Source: Candidatus Omnitrophota bacterium (GTDB lineage: Bacteria; Hinthialibacterota; Hinthialibacteria; Hinthialibacterales; JAKPRU01). Taken from it: a stretch of 64,000 nt of DNA. The notes beneath the pieces were generated by a model. The model worked only from the letters and a program-made list of their open reading frames with translations, searched no databases and was not told where the DNA came from. The stretch lies in assembly GCA_029570205.1 (NCBI GenBank), contig JAKQSI010000084.1, positions 47,046 to 111,045 of the forward strand, read 5' to 3'. Each line of letters opens with the position of its first letter. Position 1 is the stretch's first letter. A program made the translations under genes and the position numbers. Below are positions 9,091-17,822 of this stretch, piece by piece.

Positions 9091-11721
9091 TTATTCGTCC
9101 ATTTCATCCAAATCCGGCTCCTTGACCGCATCCTTCACGGGGACTACTTTACGATAAACTTCTGACGGGCTCCGCAGAACCCCGTCTACTGTGAGCAAAT
9201 CGCGCTCCACCTTAACTCCGAATAGCCGCTCGTTCTCGCGAAGATACGGCAGGATTACTTTCCAGTCCGCGCCGTTTACAGTCTGATACACACCACCGTT
9301 CAGCTGCTCATTGACAAGTGTACGGTAAGGGTCTCGAATATAAATCGCGCCCCCGGAGGCTAACGAGAGCAGGTTACTGCCGGGGTAAGGTAAATCCAAT
9401 GGAACCACATTTCCGTCAACATGAAATCGAATTCCATTCACAATCGCAAAACCGCCACCCTGCAAAGGATTGCCCGCCATAAACGACTCGCCCAGAAAAT
9501 CGAGAGCGGTTCCGTTGATAACGACCCTGGGGCGCCCCACCGCATTGATCAGTGGACGACCCGCTGTATTCCCCATCACATAGATTTCCCCTCCTTTTGC
9601 GCCGTACAGGAACGTCTGGCCCACATCCCCATAGATGACTACCTTACCGCGCTTCGCGATCTGGCACAGCTGATCCTGAGCATTACAGTGAACATACACC
9701 TCCAGGCCGTCGATCCCGGAAGCCAGGTAGTCACCGGGATTATCATAACAATCGATGCGCAGCCCGTCCGTATTGGGGCCGAATCCGACTGCATGAAAAC
9801 GGGTTCCACGTGTATTGTAATGAATCAGGTGTCGCCAACCGAGTGTATAGGCTTCGACAGCCAGCCTTGCATCGCATTGTTGCCCCTCCGCGGAGAAACC
9901 GCGCGCATCAATCAACAGCACGGTCTCTCCCGCCAGAGGCCCGCGCAGTTGTCTTCGGGAGTCCCACGTAATTCTTCTACACGCCCCCTCGCGGGAATCA
10001 CCGAGAAACGGTTGTCGTCGAAATAGATGTTCGAGGCCATTGCGGAATACCATGAGAACGGAACTACGTTTCTTGTGCCCTGTCGGGTATCTCCGGTCCA
10101 TACAGGCAGTTAATATGTCGATTCCCAAAAGAGGTAACCTGACCGCCGTCTGTGCGACAATTTCATCAACTATCCAGCGAAGTCGGTTGTAATCCATGTC
10201 CACGACGGAATCCCGCATGTATTGAAATAACTCGTCCGATGAATTTGAGCGAACGGCTTGTTGAATCCTGGAAAGAGCCTCTTTCTTTTCTTCCGGCGGA
10301 TTGACCGCGATGGAGAAATCGCATGACACCTGCCCCGGAGGAACGGTGACCGCTTCGCCAAACTTGTTCGTTACATGAAGGTCGTAGCCGCCATTGTCTC
10401 CCCTGCCGTGTTCATTCGGAACCACATTCATGAGAAACGCGCCGCCGTCGGTATGGCTGCCGCCCCGCGCGTTCCAGTACAGATCGGCGACCGGACAAAA
10501 CCGAGAATCCTCCCCGGCGAGACTTGCCAGCGTTGCATCAATAGCCTGTTTCTCGGAACAGATCAAGCCGATCGACACCTCGCCTTCCTGGAGAGCAAAC
10601 ACTTGCGGGCGGAGCATCGCTGTATCGGTAATTCCCAGCAGTTGAAAACCACCCTTGTTATCAAGAACGCGCGCAATAATGAAGAACCACGGTCCGTCCG
10701 GAGAGCCGTGAATATGCGACGCCTGGATCTGACGATAGATGCGGCGTTTTTCGGCAGGCAGGCGATCAACATCCAGTTCTGCAGTCGGGGCTAATGCTTC
10801 AATAATATATTCGATGGGATACTTGTACACACGGTGAAGCAAATCGAATAAAAGAACGGAGACTTCCGTATCGGTCAGGAATTTCGGAAACAGGTGTCGC
10901 TGTGCAAGGTATTCGGTAACGGAATGGTAATTCGCAAAGTCCCCATTATGCACAAGCGCCTCGTTCATGCCGATGAATGGGTGTGCCCCGCCCGGATGCC
11001 AGACACGGCCCCGAGTCGGATAGCGCTGGTGCGCCAGCCAGACATGCGCCCGCAGTTCTCGCATCTGGTAATATTCCACCGCCGCTTCCGCATACCCGAC
11101 TATTTTGATAATAAACAGATTTCGGGCATGAGACAGCACAAAGGCACGTTTCTCTCCCAGGGAAGAATAAAAACGATCGTTCAGCCGATTGGAATTCTGG
11201 AAAACAAATTCATCCTCACTCTCGCGTTCAGTGAGGCCGATCAGATTCTTTTCCTCGACAAACCGCTCAAGAATAGCCGATTTGACGCGGACAAAATATC
11301 GAGCAACGTCCGGGGGCCTGATCTCGAGCAGAGCAATATCACGATAGTCATCCACAGTGGGGATGATCCCACCCTGCTGCACATCGAAATATGGTTCCAG
11401 GAAAGTTTTCTCTACTTCGCCACGCGCCGTGGAATCCAGCAAGGCAATCTGAAGAATGTAACTTTCCTCGAGTGTTCCTCGCGAAACTCTCAAGTCTTCG
11501 GGAACGAGACCACATGCGGCAATTCCACCTCCTTTACCGTTGCCTCGGTTCCGCATTTGGATTGATGGTTCATAGATGTGTTTGCCGCTTACGGGGATGG
11601 TGCACGCCAATCCGGTAACTCCGCATCCACCTTCGGCTTCGGGGCATTTTCGGAACCAATCAGAAAGTGGCGGACGAAGATCCGACCGAGCCTGAATATA
11701 TTTCCATACCCGTTTATCCAT
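9091..11721 (-). CDS. Glutamine amidotransferase (class II) fused to a glutamate synthase GXGXG domain
   Basis: 876 residues. The N-terminal half is a class II (Ntn) glutaminase. The nucleophile is predicted to be Cys33 in EGGCGVTG, preceded by a 32-residue stretch that would have to be removed, as in glutamate synthase large subunits. Other class II signatures are LAHQRYPT, LVHNGDFANY and TDTEVSVLL. The C-terminal part (about 600-820) is the glutamate synthase GXGXG beta-helix: VVIYGDVGQTFLYGAKGGEIYVMGNTAG-type repeats. The FMN/ammonia-using synthase domain that lies between these two in ordinary GltB is absent here and is encoded by the next upstream gene. ATG follows AAGGATAATCG, a good ribosome binding site. 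The expected role is to release ammonia from glutamine for the FMN domain partner, unless the domain has been repurposed. Confidence 0.88.
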   Translation of the reverse strand: MDKRVWKYIQARSDLRPPLSDWFRKCPEAEGGCGVTGLACTIPVSGKHIYEPSIQMRNRGNGKGGGIAACGLVPEDLRVSRGTLEESYILQIALLDSTARGEVEKTFLEPYFDVQQGGIIPTVDDYRDIALLEIRPPDVARYFVRVKSAILERFVEEKNLIGLTERESEDEFVFQNSNRLNDRFYSSLGEKRAFVLSHARNLFIIKIVGYAEAAVEYYQMRELRAHVWLAHQRYPTRGRVWHPGGAHPFIGMNEALVHNGDFANYHSVTEYLAQRHLFPKFLTDTEVSVLLFDLLHRVYKYPIEYIIEALAPTAELDVDRLPAEKRRIYRQIQASHIHGSPDGPWFFIIARVLDNKGGFQLLGITDTAMLRPQVFALQEGEVSIGLICSEKQAIDATLASLAGEDSRFCPVADLYWNARGGSHTDGGAFLMNVVPNEHGRGDNGGYDLHVTNKFGEAVTVPPGQVSCDFSIAVNPPEEKKEALSRIQQAVRSNSSDELFQYMRDSVVDMDYNRLRWIVDEIVAQTAVRLPLLGIDILTACMDRRYPTGHKKRSSVLMVFRNGLEHLFRRQPFLGDSREGACRRITWDSRRQLRGPLAGETVLLIDARGFSAEGQQCDARLAVEAYTLGWRHLIHYNTRGTRFHAVGFGPNTDGLRIDCYDNPGDYLASGIDGLEVYVHCNAQDQLCQIAKRGKVVIYGDVGQTFLYGAKGGEIYVMGNTAGRPLINAVGRPRVVINGTALDFLGESFMAGNPLQGGGFAIVNGIRFHVDGNVVPLDLPYPGSNLLSLASGGAIYIRDPYRTLVNEQLNGGVYQTVNGADWKVILPYLRENERLFGVKVERDLLTVDGVLRSPSEVYRKVVPVKDAVKEPDLDEMDE

Positions 11722-11743
11722 CGATTATCCTTCGCCGGAATCT

Positions 11744-13288
11744 TCATTCTTCATAGTCAAGATGTCCGAGCAAATCCGTTCGCCCGCGTAAGGCGGTTAC
11801 AGAATCGAGACCCAGGCGATACAGAATGTCGATCAGCATTTCGCGCCAGGCGTTATACATATTCACCAGTCGCTGTGTGCACCAATCGATTGTGACCATT
11901 TCCAGGAGTTCCGTGTCCGTGGTACAGATTCCGCGCGCGCATCCCCGTCCGCTTTCACAGCATCCGCAGCGAACACAGCCGAGGGCCACCAGCTCCGCCG
12001 TCCCAATCACCACACCGTCCGCGCCCAATGCAATGGCCTTGGCCATATCTGCCGGTGTACGAATTCCGCCGCTTGCGATCACATTTATCTCATCCCGAAC
12101 CCCCTCGCCCAGCAAAAACCGATGAACCTGGTTGATCGCATATTCAATCGGCATGGCTATATTCTTCTTCGCGATGTTCGGCGCGGCCCCGGTTCCGCCG
12201 TAGCTGCCGTCAATGTGGACGATATGCGCCCCGGCACAGTACACTCCAACGGCTACCATGTCGATATCCGCCGGAGTAGACACTTTTGCTGAAAGCAAAG
12301 CGCGCGGATTCACGTGCGAAATCCAGTCCAGATGTTTCTTGTGGTCCTCAATCGAGTACACGCTGTGAAACGGAAACGGCGAGAAAAGGGATGTTCCCAC
12401 AACCGCTTCCCGCATCCGCGCGACCTCCGGCGTGTTCTTATCGCCCAGCAGATGTCCGCCGAGGCCGGGTTTTGCCCCCTGCGCGTATTTCAATTCAACG
12501 ATCGGGGCACGTTGGATCGTGTCCTCGCGCACACCGAACAATCCTGTAGCCACTTGTGTAATGATATGGTCGGAGTACGGAATAAGTCTTTCATGATAGC
12601 CGCCTTCGCCCGTAGAGGTAAAGGTATTCCATGCTGTTGCCGAGCGAGACCTGCCCAGTAGAGCGCGGATATTCGTGGATCCGAACGACATCCCCCCGCC
12701 ATACCAGGGCACATCAATCTTTATTTTCGGCCGTGTATCCTTTCGTTTGTTGAGCAGTATCTCTGTCGAAATGTCCTCCCGACGGATATCCGCCGGTGGG
12801 TGGTCAGGGTAACGGAAGTACAGGCGGTCGAATCCCCCGCCTGAATTGCCGATCTCACTTTCCAGGTGGGACGGCGGAATCCGGCCGGTTTCCGCCATGG
12901 CCCACGTAGCGGCAAGCAGATCGCCGGTCCAACGACAGTCCCCAAGGGTATCAAAAGCCGGATTCCTGAGAAGCGAAAGCGCGCCCTGCGGGCAAGCCTC
13001 AATACAGTAATGTTCCGTGTTCGAACAATCGAATCCGATACATCGGTAGTCTTGCGGACGAACAATCAATCCGTCCCCATCCGGGCTGGAATGGACACCG
13101 TACGGACAAATCTCTACACATCTGCGACACCGGATACAGGTTGAGGCACGATGGATACTGAATTTGCCGATTTCATTTCGGTAACGGGACGGAGCCGGGC
13201 GCACTGCCCGGGAGACCTCCGAATAGTCCGGCGTGGGTCGCTTCTTCTCCGTCGGTGTTGAAAGAACGGCGGCTTGTGCAGCATTCAT
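11744..13288 (-). CDS. Glutamate synthase FMN domain with N-terminal ferredoxin (GltB2 type)
   Basis: 514 residues. Two [4Fe-4S] motifs come first (Cys51/54/57/61 in CIRCRRCVEIC, and Cys83/88/95/99). The FMN-binding glutamate synthase barrel follows, with recognisable active-site blocks: VPWYGGGMSFGS, GAKPGLGGHLLG, VKVST-like AKVSTPAD, HIDGSYGGTGAAP, IASGGIRTPADMAKA and ADGVVIGTAELVALGC. The cluster-binding CVRCGCCESGRGC comes near the end. All conserved blocks I know for the synthase domain are present, so it is probably active in converting 2-oxoglutarate plus ammonia to glutamate or the reverse. This resembles stand-alone archaeal-type GltB2. It lies 8 bp after the degenerate paralogue and 22 bp before the amidotransferase gene. 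Confidence 0.9.
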   Translation of the reverse strand: MNAAQAAVLSTPTEKKRPTPDYSEVSRAVRPAPSRYRNEIGKFSIHRASTCIRCRRCVEICPYGVHSSPDGDGLIVRPQDYRCIGFDCSNTEHYCIEACPQGALSLLRNPAFDTLGDCRWTGDLLAATWAMAETGRIPPSHLESEIGNSGGGFDRLYFRYPDHPPADIRREDISTEILLNKRKDTRPKIKIDVPWYGGGMSFGSTNIRALLGRSRSATAWNTFTSTGEGGYHERLIPYSDHIITQVATGLFGVREDTIQRAPIVELKYAQGAKPGLGGHLLGDKNTPEVARMREAVVGTSLFSPFPFHSVYSIEDHKKHLDWISHVNPRALLSAKVSTPADIDMVAVGVYCAGAHIVHIDGSYGGTGAAPNIAKKNIAMPIEYAINQVHRFLLGEGVRDEINVIASGGIRTPADMAKAIALGADGVVIGTAELVALGCVRCGCCESGRGCARGICTTDTELLEMVTIDWCTQRLVNMYNAWREMLIDILYRLGLDSVTALRGRTDLLGHLDYEE

Positions 13289-13296
13289 CGTAGCGA

Positions 13297-14688
13297 TTAC
13301 GCTCCAATCCGGTCTTTCCGTTTGCCGAAAAGTCTGCCGAAGTTGTCTCGCTCTAAATCCTCGAAAAACATACTTCGACCCGTTTCCCCGCGCAACCGGC
13401 GCACTTCCCGGATACCCATTGCGCCGAGCATTTCAAGCATCTGGTTGTACCAGGCTCCCATCAGGTTGACGATGCGTCGAACCGCATATTCCGGTTCGAT
13501 CCGTGCGAGATCGACCGGACAGATTTCCCCGCGTTCGCATTCGCCGCACAACCGGCATTCCAAGGCTACCATGAGAGGAATATCAACGGCTACAAGATTC
13601 GCGCCGCAGATGATCGCCTTCGCCGCATGTTCGGCGAGGGCGATACCGCCGGATGCAATTAACGTAACTTCGTCGCGAATTCCTTCCCGGACAAGAGCGC
13701 CGTGAATCTCGCGCATTACATCGCGAAGGTGTCGCGGATCCGAAGATTCATGTTCCATCCCATGCGGGTCGAAATCGAATTGAATCACCTCTACACCTTC
13801 CCGGGTCAATTCAACGGCTCGTTTGTGGGATTTGGGAGTCGCCGGCGCACGAACAGCGACTATTTGATCGGGATTCTTTTCTTTTAGAGATTTCTGTACA
13901 GAAACAACGTTCGGCGAATCGGCTAACATCACCATCGCAGCGGAATTGTCGGCGGACGTCGGCGCATCTTCCGCGTTTCGATAAAGCGGGATGATATGCC
14001 CGGATTCCGCGGGGATTTCGTCGCCGGGAACAATTGCCATCAAGCCGATTTCCGAGGCCGCCCGGATGACCGAATAGCAGATCGCGCCCTTCTGCCAGGG
14101 TTCCGGGACAACATCGAAAATAACCGGGAAAGGGATTTCGATTAACGTCGGAGGCGAAGCCGTCGGTTGCCCGTCCTGAAAGGAAAGATAAGGCAGGGTT
14201 CGTCCGATATCTACACTGGTGCTGATGTACTCACGCCCGTGAATACCGTCACGAGTGGGGCGGACAATTTCGGACATATCCGTCCACATCGAATCGAATC
14301 CGGGACCGCTGAACGGCCCTCCGTATCCGGAGCCTGAAACAGGAATCTTACCGGTTTCCGCCTGAAACCACGTGGTGAGAATAATATCCGGCGTATAGTA
14401 GGAGTCGCCGAGCTGCATGTATTCGGGATTAACCACGCGCGTCAAAATCCCTTTGGTACAGTTTTGGACGCAGGTTAAACAACCTTTACATTGATATATG
14501 TAGTCCAGGTAACCCGGTTCATCGTGAAGGATATCGGCCTCTTTACGGTAGAAACCGTAAACGCAGCTTTTCTTGACACAATTGTGACAACCGGCGCAAT
14601 CCTCCCTCCAATCCACGATGCCGAGTTTTCCGACAGGACGAAATCGTGGGGGAGCCGGTTCGGTATGGATGTGGTATTTAGCCGGCAC
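13297..14688 (-). CDS. Degenerate glutamate-synthase-like iron-sulfur flavoprotein
   Basis: 463 residues, starting with GTG 2 bp after the metF stop. The architecture mirrors the neighbouring FMN protein: two N-terminal [4Fe-4S] motifs (Cys31/34/37/42 and Cys67/70/73/77), then a synthase-like barrel ending in IASGGIALAEHAAKAI, VALECRLCGECERGEIC and a similar C-terminal helix region (MGAWYNQMLEMLGAMGIREVRRL against MYNAWREMLIDILYRLGLDSVTALRG). It lacks the KPGxGG and GGTGAxP blocks, so it has probably lost the catalytic substrate/FMN site and may serve as a structural or electron-relay paralogue. This loss is seen directly; the role is inferred. Confidence 0.8.
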   Translation of the reverse strand: MPAKYHIHTEPAPPRFRPVGKLGIVDWREDCAGCHNCVKKSCVYGFYRKEADILHDEPGYLDYIYQCKGCLTCVQNCTKGILTRVVNPEYMQLGDSYYTPDIILTTWFQAETGKIPVSGSGYGGPFSGPGFDSMWTDMSEIVRPTRDGIHGREYISTSVDIGRTLPYLSFQDGQPTASPPTLIEIPFPVIFDVVPEPWQKGAICYSVIRAASEIGLMAIVPGDEIPAESGHIIPLYRNAEDAPTSADNSAAMVMLADSPNVVSVQKSLKEKNPDQIVAVRAPATPKSHKRAVELTREGVEVIQFDFDPHGMEHESSDPRHLRDVMREIHGALVREGIRDEVTLIASGGIALAEHAAKAIICGANLVAVDIPLMVALECRLCGECERGEICPVDLARIEPEYAVRRIVNLMGAWYNQMLEMLGAMGIREVRRLRGETGRSMFFEDLERDNFGRLFGKRKDRIGA

Positions 14689-14690
14689 GT

Positions 14691-15608
14691 TCAGTCCACC
14701 CCAAGCCCCGATGTTGCCGTGACTTCCAGAGCGGCGTCGTCATCCCCTGCGCCATCGATTTCAAAACCGCGTACGCCCTCCAGCCCGGAGAGTTCGCGGA
14801 GGGTCTCCAGAGCGATCGCAATTCCCTCAGTCCGCTGCGCATCCGGACCTGATTTCGACGCAAGACGTTGAAGAACAGACTCAGGAACTACCGGATTGGG
14901 GCGTTCCGCCACGAAAAAGTTCGCCTGTTCGACATTTCCCAACACGCGAATCCCCGCAAGAACGGCAACTGTTTCATGTATACGCACACGGACAATTTCT
15001 TTCCACCATGCTTTGAATCGTTCCAAATCAAAGACGGGCTGAGTAATCAGAAAATGGACTCCGGCATTAACCTTCTTAACCAGGCGCATGATCTGCAATT
15101 CCATCGGATCGGCATACGGAGCCGCCACACCACCCAGGCAGAACGGACCGGCGTTGTCGAATCTCTCCTCTCCGACAACGGTTCCATTCTCAGCCAATCC
15201 CGCAATCGCCCGGATCAGTTGGACCGAGTCGAGATCGAAAACATTCCTGGCCGCGCGGCATCGCCCCAGGGTCTGATGGGTTCCGCCGGTGCAGAAAACG
15301 TTGCGAATACCCAGCGCATCGGCTCCCAAGCAATCGGAAATCAACGCAATCCGGTTCCGGTCCCGTGTCACAAGGTGGAGAATCGGCTCGACTCCCTGAG
15401 CCGCAACCAATGACGCCGCCGCAAAAGCAGACATGCAGACTCCGTGCCGATTGTCGCTGATCCCAAGCGCATGAACTTTTCCTGCGTACCGTTTCACTGT
15501 GGCGACCACAACGGAGGAATCGCTGCCGGTTGGAGGGCAGATTTCCGCAAGAAGAATCCGTTTTCCCGATTCGATTCGTTCGTGTAAGGCCGTTTTCTCT
15601 TTTGCCAT
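14691..15608 (-). CDS. metF: Methylene-tetrahydrofolate reductase, MetF
   Basis: 305 residues from the ATG at 15608; an upstream in-frame TTG at 15617 would add three. The family barrel is recognisable from LLAEICPPTGSDSS near the N-terminus, a VHALGISDNRHG segment, EPILHLVTRDRNR, ADALGIRNVFCTGG, GGVAAPYADP and VHFLITQPVFDLERFKAWW. It reduces 5,10-methylene-THF to 5-methyl-THF using FAD. It is the short form, without a regulatory domain, that works with MetV in acetogens. Its presence together with metV, hdrABC and mvhD points to a multi-subunit reductase coupled to a bifurcating flavoprotein rather than to a simple NADH-dependent MetF. Confidence 0.93.
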   Translation of the reverse strand: MAKEKTALHERIESGKRILLAEICPPTGSDSSVVVATVKRYAGKVHALGISDNRHGVCMSAFAAASLVAAQGVEPILHLVTRDRNRIALISDCLGADALGIRNVFCTGGTHQTLGRCRAARNVFDLDSVQLIRAIAGLAENGTVVGEERFDNAGPFCLGGVAAPYADPMELQIMRLVKKVNAGVHFLITQPVFDLERFKAWWKEIVRVRIHETVAVLAGIRVLGNVEQANFFVAERPNPVVPESVLQRLASKSGPDAQRTEGIAIALETLRELSGLEGVRGFEIDGAGDDDAALEVTATSGLGVD

Positions 15609-15638
15609 GGTTTTCAACCGGGGGAACCGGTCGGGAGA

Positions 15639-16103
15639 TCATGCCCGACATTGATAATCCTGCCGTATTGCCTCCTGAAGTGAATTGACACCGAACGGCA
15701 CTGGGCCAAGCCCGCAAATCCGTTCCACCACCGCATGAATTCGCTGCTCAAACGATTCGGGAGATTCCCGAGGGGAAGATTCCAGTATCTGCGCCCGTTC
15801 CGGTTCCAATCCGATCTCGCCCAGCAGGCGCTGTACGGTCTGAACGCGAATCCGGGCACGGTAGTTCCCCTGGGCGAGGTGACATTCGCCCGACGGGCAG
15901 GTCACTACGCAAAAACCATATCCCCCGCCTTCCAGCACATGAAACAAATACTGGATGTCCGTCTTACCACTGCACGGGATTTGCCTGACCTGAACCAGAG
16001 CGCCGTTCAGTCGCCATTGCCGCATCATACGTGTTCCAGGCGGAACGCAGTTGTGGCAGACATACACAATGACATCAGGGCGCATCGGTTCAGGCATTCC
16101 CAT
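15639..16103 (-). CDS. MvhD-type iron-sulfur subunit (copy 2)
   Basis: A 154-residue paralogue of the MvhD protein at the other end of the operon. The conserved blocks are VCHNC (Cys16/19), IPCSGKTD (Cys44) and CPSGECHLAQGNYRAR (Cys69/74). The N-terminal motif is CHNC rather than CCHYC, and PPGTRMMRQW replaces the usual AYxxAD region, so the copy is divergent. The C-terminus is shared in style (RVQTVQRLLGEIGLEPER against RVERAKKILAEIGLEPER). It is the first gene after the predicted promoter. Having two MvhD types suggests two docking partners, for example MetFV on one side and the glutamate synthase proteins on the other. That is inference. Confidence 0.88.
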   Translation of the reverse strand: MGMPEPMRPDVIVYVCHNCVPPGTRMMRQWRLNGALVQVRQIPCSGKTDIQYLFHVLEGGGYGFCVVTCPSGECHLAQGNYRARIRVQTVQRLLGEIGLEPERAQILESSPRESPESFEQRIHAVVERICGLGPVPFGVNSLQEAIRQDYQCRA

Positions 16104-16213
16104 ACCCTAATCGGCCTTCAAAAAAACGTGAAGAAATGGAGTGGATCATCAGGCAAGCGGCAATCCTTTGCGGATCGCGAAACAGCCCATGGAGTCTCAC
16201 TCAAATGCGCCTT

Positions 16214-16243
16214 CTTATACTACCTGAGAAGGGAAGATGTCAA
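16214..16243 (-). promoter_or_regulatory. Sigma-70 promoter of the Hdr-GltS-MetFV operon
   Basis: On the minus strand TTGACA (16238-16243, perfect -35) is followed after 18 bp by TATAAG (16214-16219). Transcription should start near 16207, about 105 nt before the first gene's start at 16103. This is one of the best promoter matches in the window. Confidence 0.65.
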
Positions 16244-16264
16244 CGGTTTCAGCGCCTGAAACCG
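16244..16264 (-). promoter_or_regulatory. Perfect 9-bp inverted repeat abutting the -35 box
   Basis: CGGTTTCAG (16244-16252), three central bases, and CTGAAACCG (16256-16264) form a perfect palindrome that ends at the base next to the -35 hexamer of the operon promoter. It could be an operator or activator site. It also lies 59-79 bp past the stop of the upstream Gfo/Idh gene and could act as a transcription terminator hairpin, but no clear T-run follows on the minus strand. Confidence 0.45.
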
Positions 16265-16322
16265 CTCGGTTTGGGCGGGAAAAAGCCCGGGACAATGTTG
16301 CACATGTCCGCATAACCGTCGC

Positions 16323-17618
16323 CTAAATCTTCCAGGGACGGCGATATCGCCGTTTCAGGAAACGATTCGCCTGATTGTTTCCGACAAACCGCTCCTTGCC
16401 GTCGTCCCAAGTCAGGCTCTCGCCGGTGCGGAATGCAATCAGTCCCAAGTGCAATCCCTTGGCCAGTTGATGGGCATAAAACACATTGCAATCGGGCTGT
16501 TTTCGGCTCTTAATGCAGTCCAAAAACTGGCGAATATGACCGGGGGAGGGTTCCAGCGCCGGGGTATTCCCCAAATCAGGGTTCTCGACTTTCTGGTTGT
16601 CGAGATAGACCTCGTGGGTGTCATAATTGGTTACCACCGTGCCTTTGGTTCCCTGAATCATGCAACCGATGCCGCCCAAATGGAGGAACCCGGGAATCCC
16701 GGTCGGGCTGAGCGTAAACACCAGTGGGACACCGTCATAATCATAGATTACTTCCATGGAGTCCGGGGTTTCGCCGATATCATGGGCGAATTGTTCACCG
16801 CCGACGGCGGCAATCGTGCGTGGCGCTTTCAAATCCAGCGACCAGTAAGCAATATCGCTGATATGACACCAGAAATCGGCGAACATCCCGCCCGAATAAT
16901 CCCAGAAATACCGGAAGTTGAAGTGGCAACGTGCGGGGTTGTAAGGGCGCTTTGGAGCGGGACCCAACCAGAAATCGTAGTCCAGACAGTCCGGCGGATT
17001 CGTATCCGGCGGATAGCCCAAATCGCGAAAACCGGAGGTCCTCCAAACCTGAATTCGGGTGATATCGCCCAGGATTCCCGAACGGACGACGCGCACAACC
17101 TTGCGATAATTCTCGCCCGCATGGATATGGTTGCCCATCTGGGACACCCGCCCGTTTTTGTCGGCAGCCTCGCACATTCTGCGGCCTTCCCAGAGCGAAT
17201 GGCTGAGCGGTTTTTCCACAAAAACATCTTTGCCCGCCTCACAGGCCAGGACAAACGGGATTGCGTGCCAGTGGTCGGGCGTGGTCACACTGACCGCATC
17301 AATATCGTTTCGGTCCAGGATCTCCCGGAAATCCTTGTATAAATCGGGTTTCCGGCCCTTGGCCTCTTCGCAAATCGACGCCGCTGCATCCAGATGCTCC
17401 CGATCCACATCGCAAAGAGCGACAACCTGGGTATCCTCCTGGCGAAGGAACTCTTTCATCCGCCCTGTTCCCATCCCGCCCACACCGATGCAGCCGACCC
17501 GGATGGTTTCGTTCGGTCCGACTCCGGACTGGGCCTTGTGGTTAAGGGCCGACAACACCAACGCCGCCGTACCGGTTGTTTTCAGAAATCCTCTTCGATT
17601 CACTGTGTATGCACTCAT
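16323..17618 (-). CDS. Tat-exported Gfo/Idh/MocA family oxidoreductase
   Basis: 431 residues from the ATG at 17618, chosen because it places the twin-arginine motif NRRGFLK at residues 7-13, followed by a hydrophobic segment; an upstream TTG at 17639 would add seven residues. The Rossmann fold has GVGGMG near 45-50. The catalytic EKP motif is at about 135-137 (VFVEKPLSHS), and PDHWH precedes it. The C-terminal domain contains the family-typical YFWDYSGGMFADFWCHISD block. Members oxidise or epimerise sugars, often with a tightly bound NAD. Tat export fits folding with the cofactor before transport. It is common in polysaccharide-degrading PVC-like bacteria. The sugar substrate is unknown. Confidence 0.88.
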   Translation of the reverse strand: MSAYTVNRRGFLKTTGTAALVLSALNHKAQSGVGPNETIRVGCIGVGGMGTGRMKEFLRQEDTQVVALCDVDREHLDAAASICEEAKGRKPDLYKDFREILDRNDIDAVSVTTPDHWHAIPFVLACEAGKDVFVEKPLSHSLWEGRRMCEAADKNGRVSQMGNHIHAGENYRKVVRVVRSGILGDITRIQVWRTSGFRDLGYPPDTNPPDCLDYDFWLGPAPKRPYNPARCHFNFRYFWDYSGGMFADFWCHISDIAYWSLDLKAPRTIAAVGGEQFAHDIGETPDSMEVIYDYDGVPLVFTLSPTGIPGFLHLGGIGCMIQGTKGTVVTNYDTHEVYLDNQKVENPDLGNTPALEPSPGHIRQFLDCIKSRKQPDCNVFYAHQLAKGLHLGLIAFRTGESLTWDDGKERFVGNNQANRFLKRRYRRPWKI

Positions 17619-17822
17619 TTTCAAAACCTGTTCCGCCAAGTTTGTTTCCCGAACCGCGCCGGGGCAGTCAGGCCATTCGGGCCGGCTGTATCGCGTACCT
17701 TAGCATGGATCACGCTCCTGAGAAAATGTCCGGGCATCCGCCCAGCAACAGGCACAGAGGCCCGTCCCACCAGTCTTTCCAGTAGGCCAGGCGTCCCTGC
17801 CTGGTCAAGAAAGGCAATCCGC

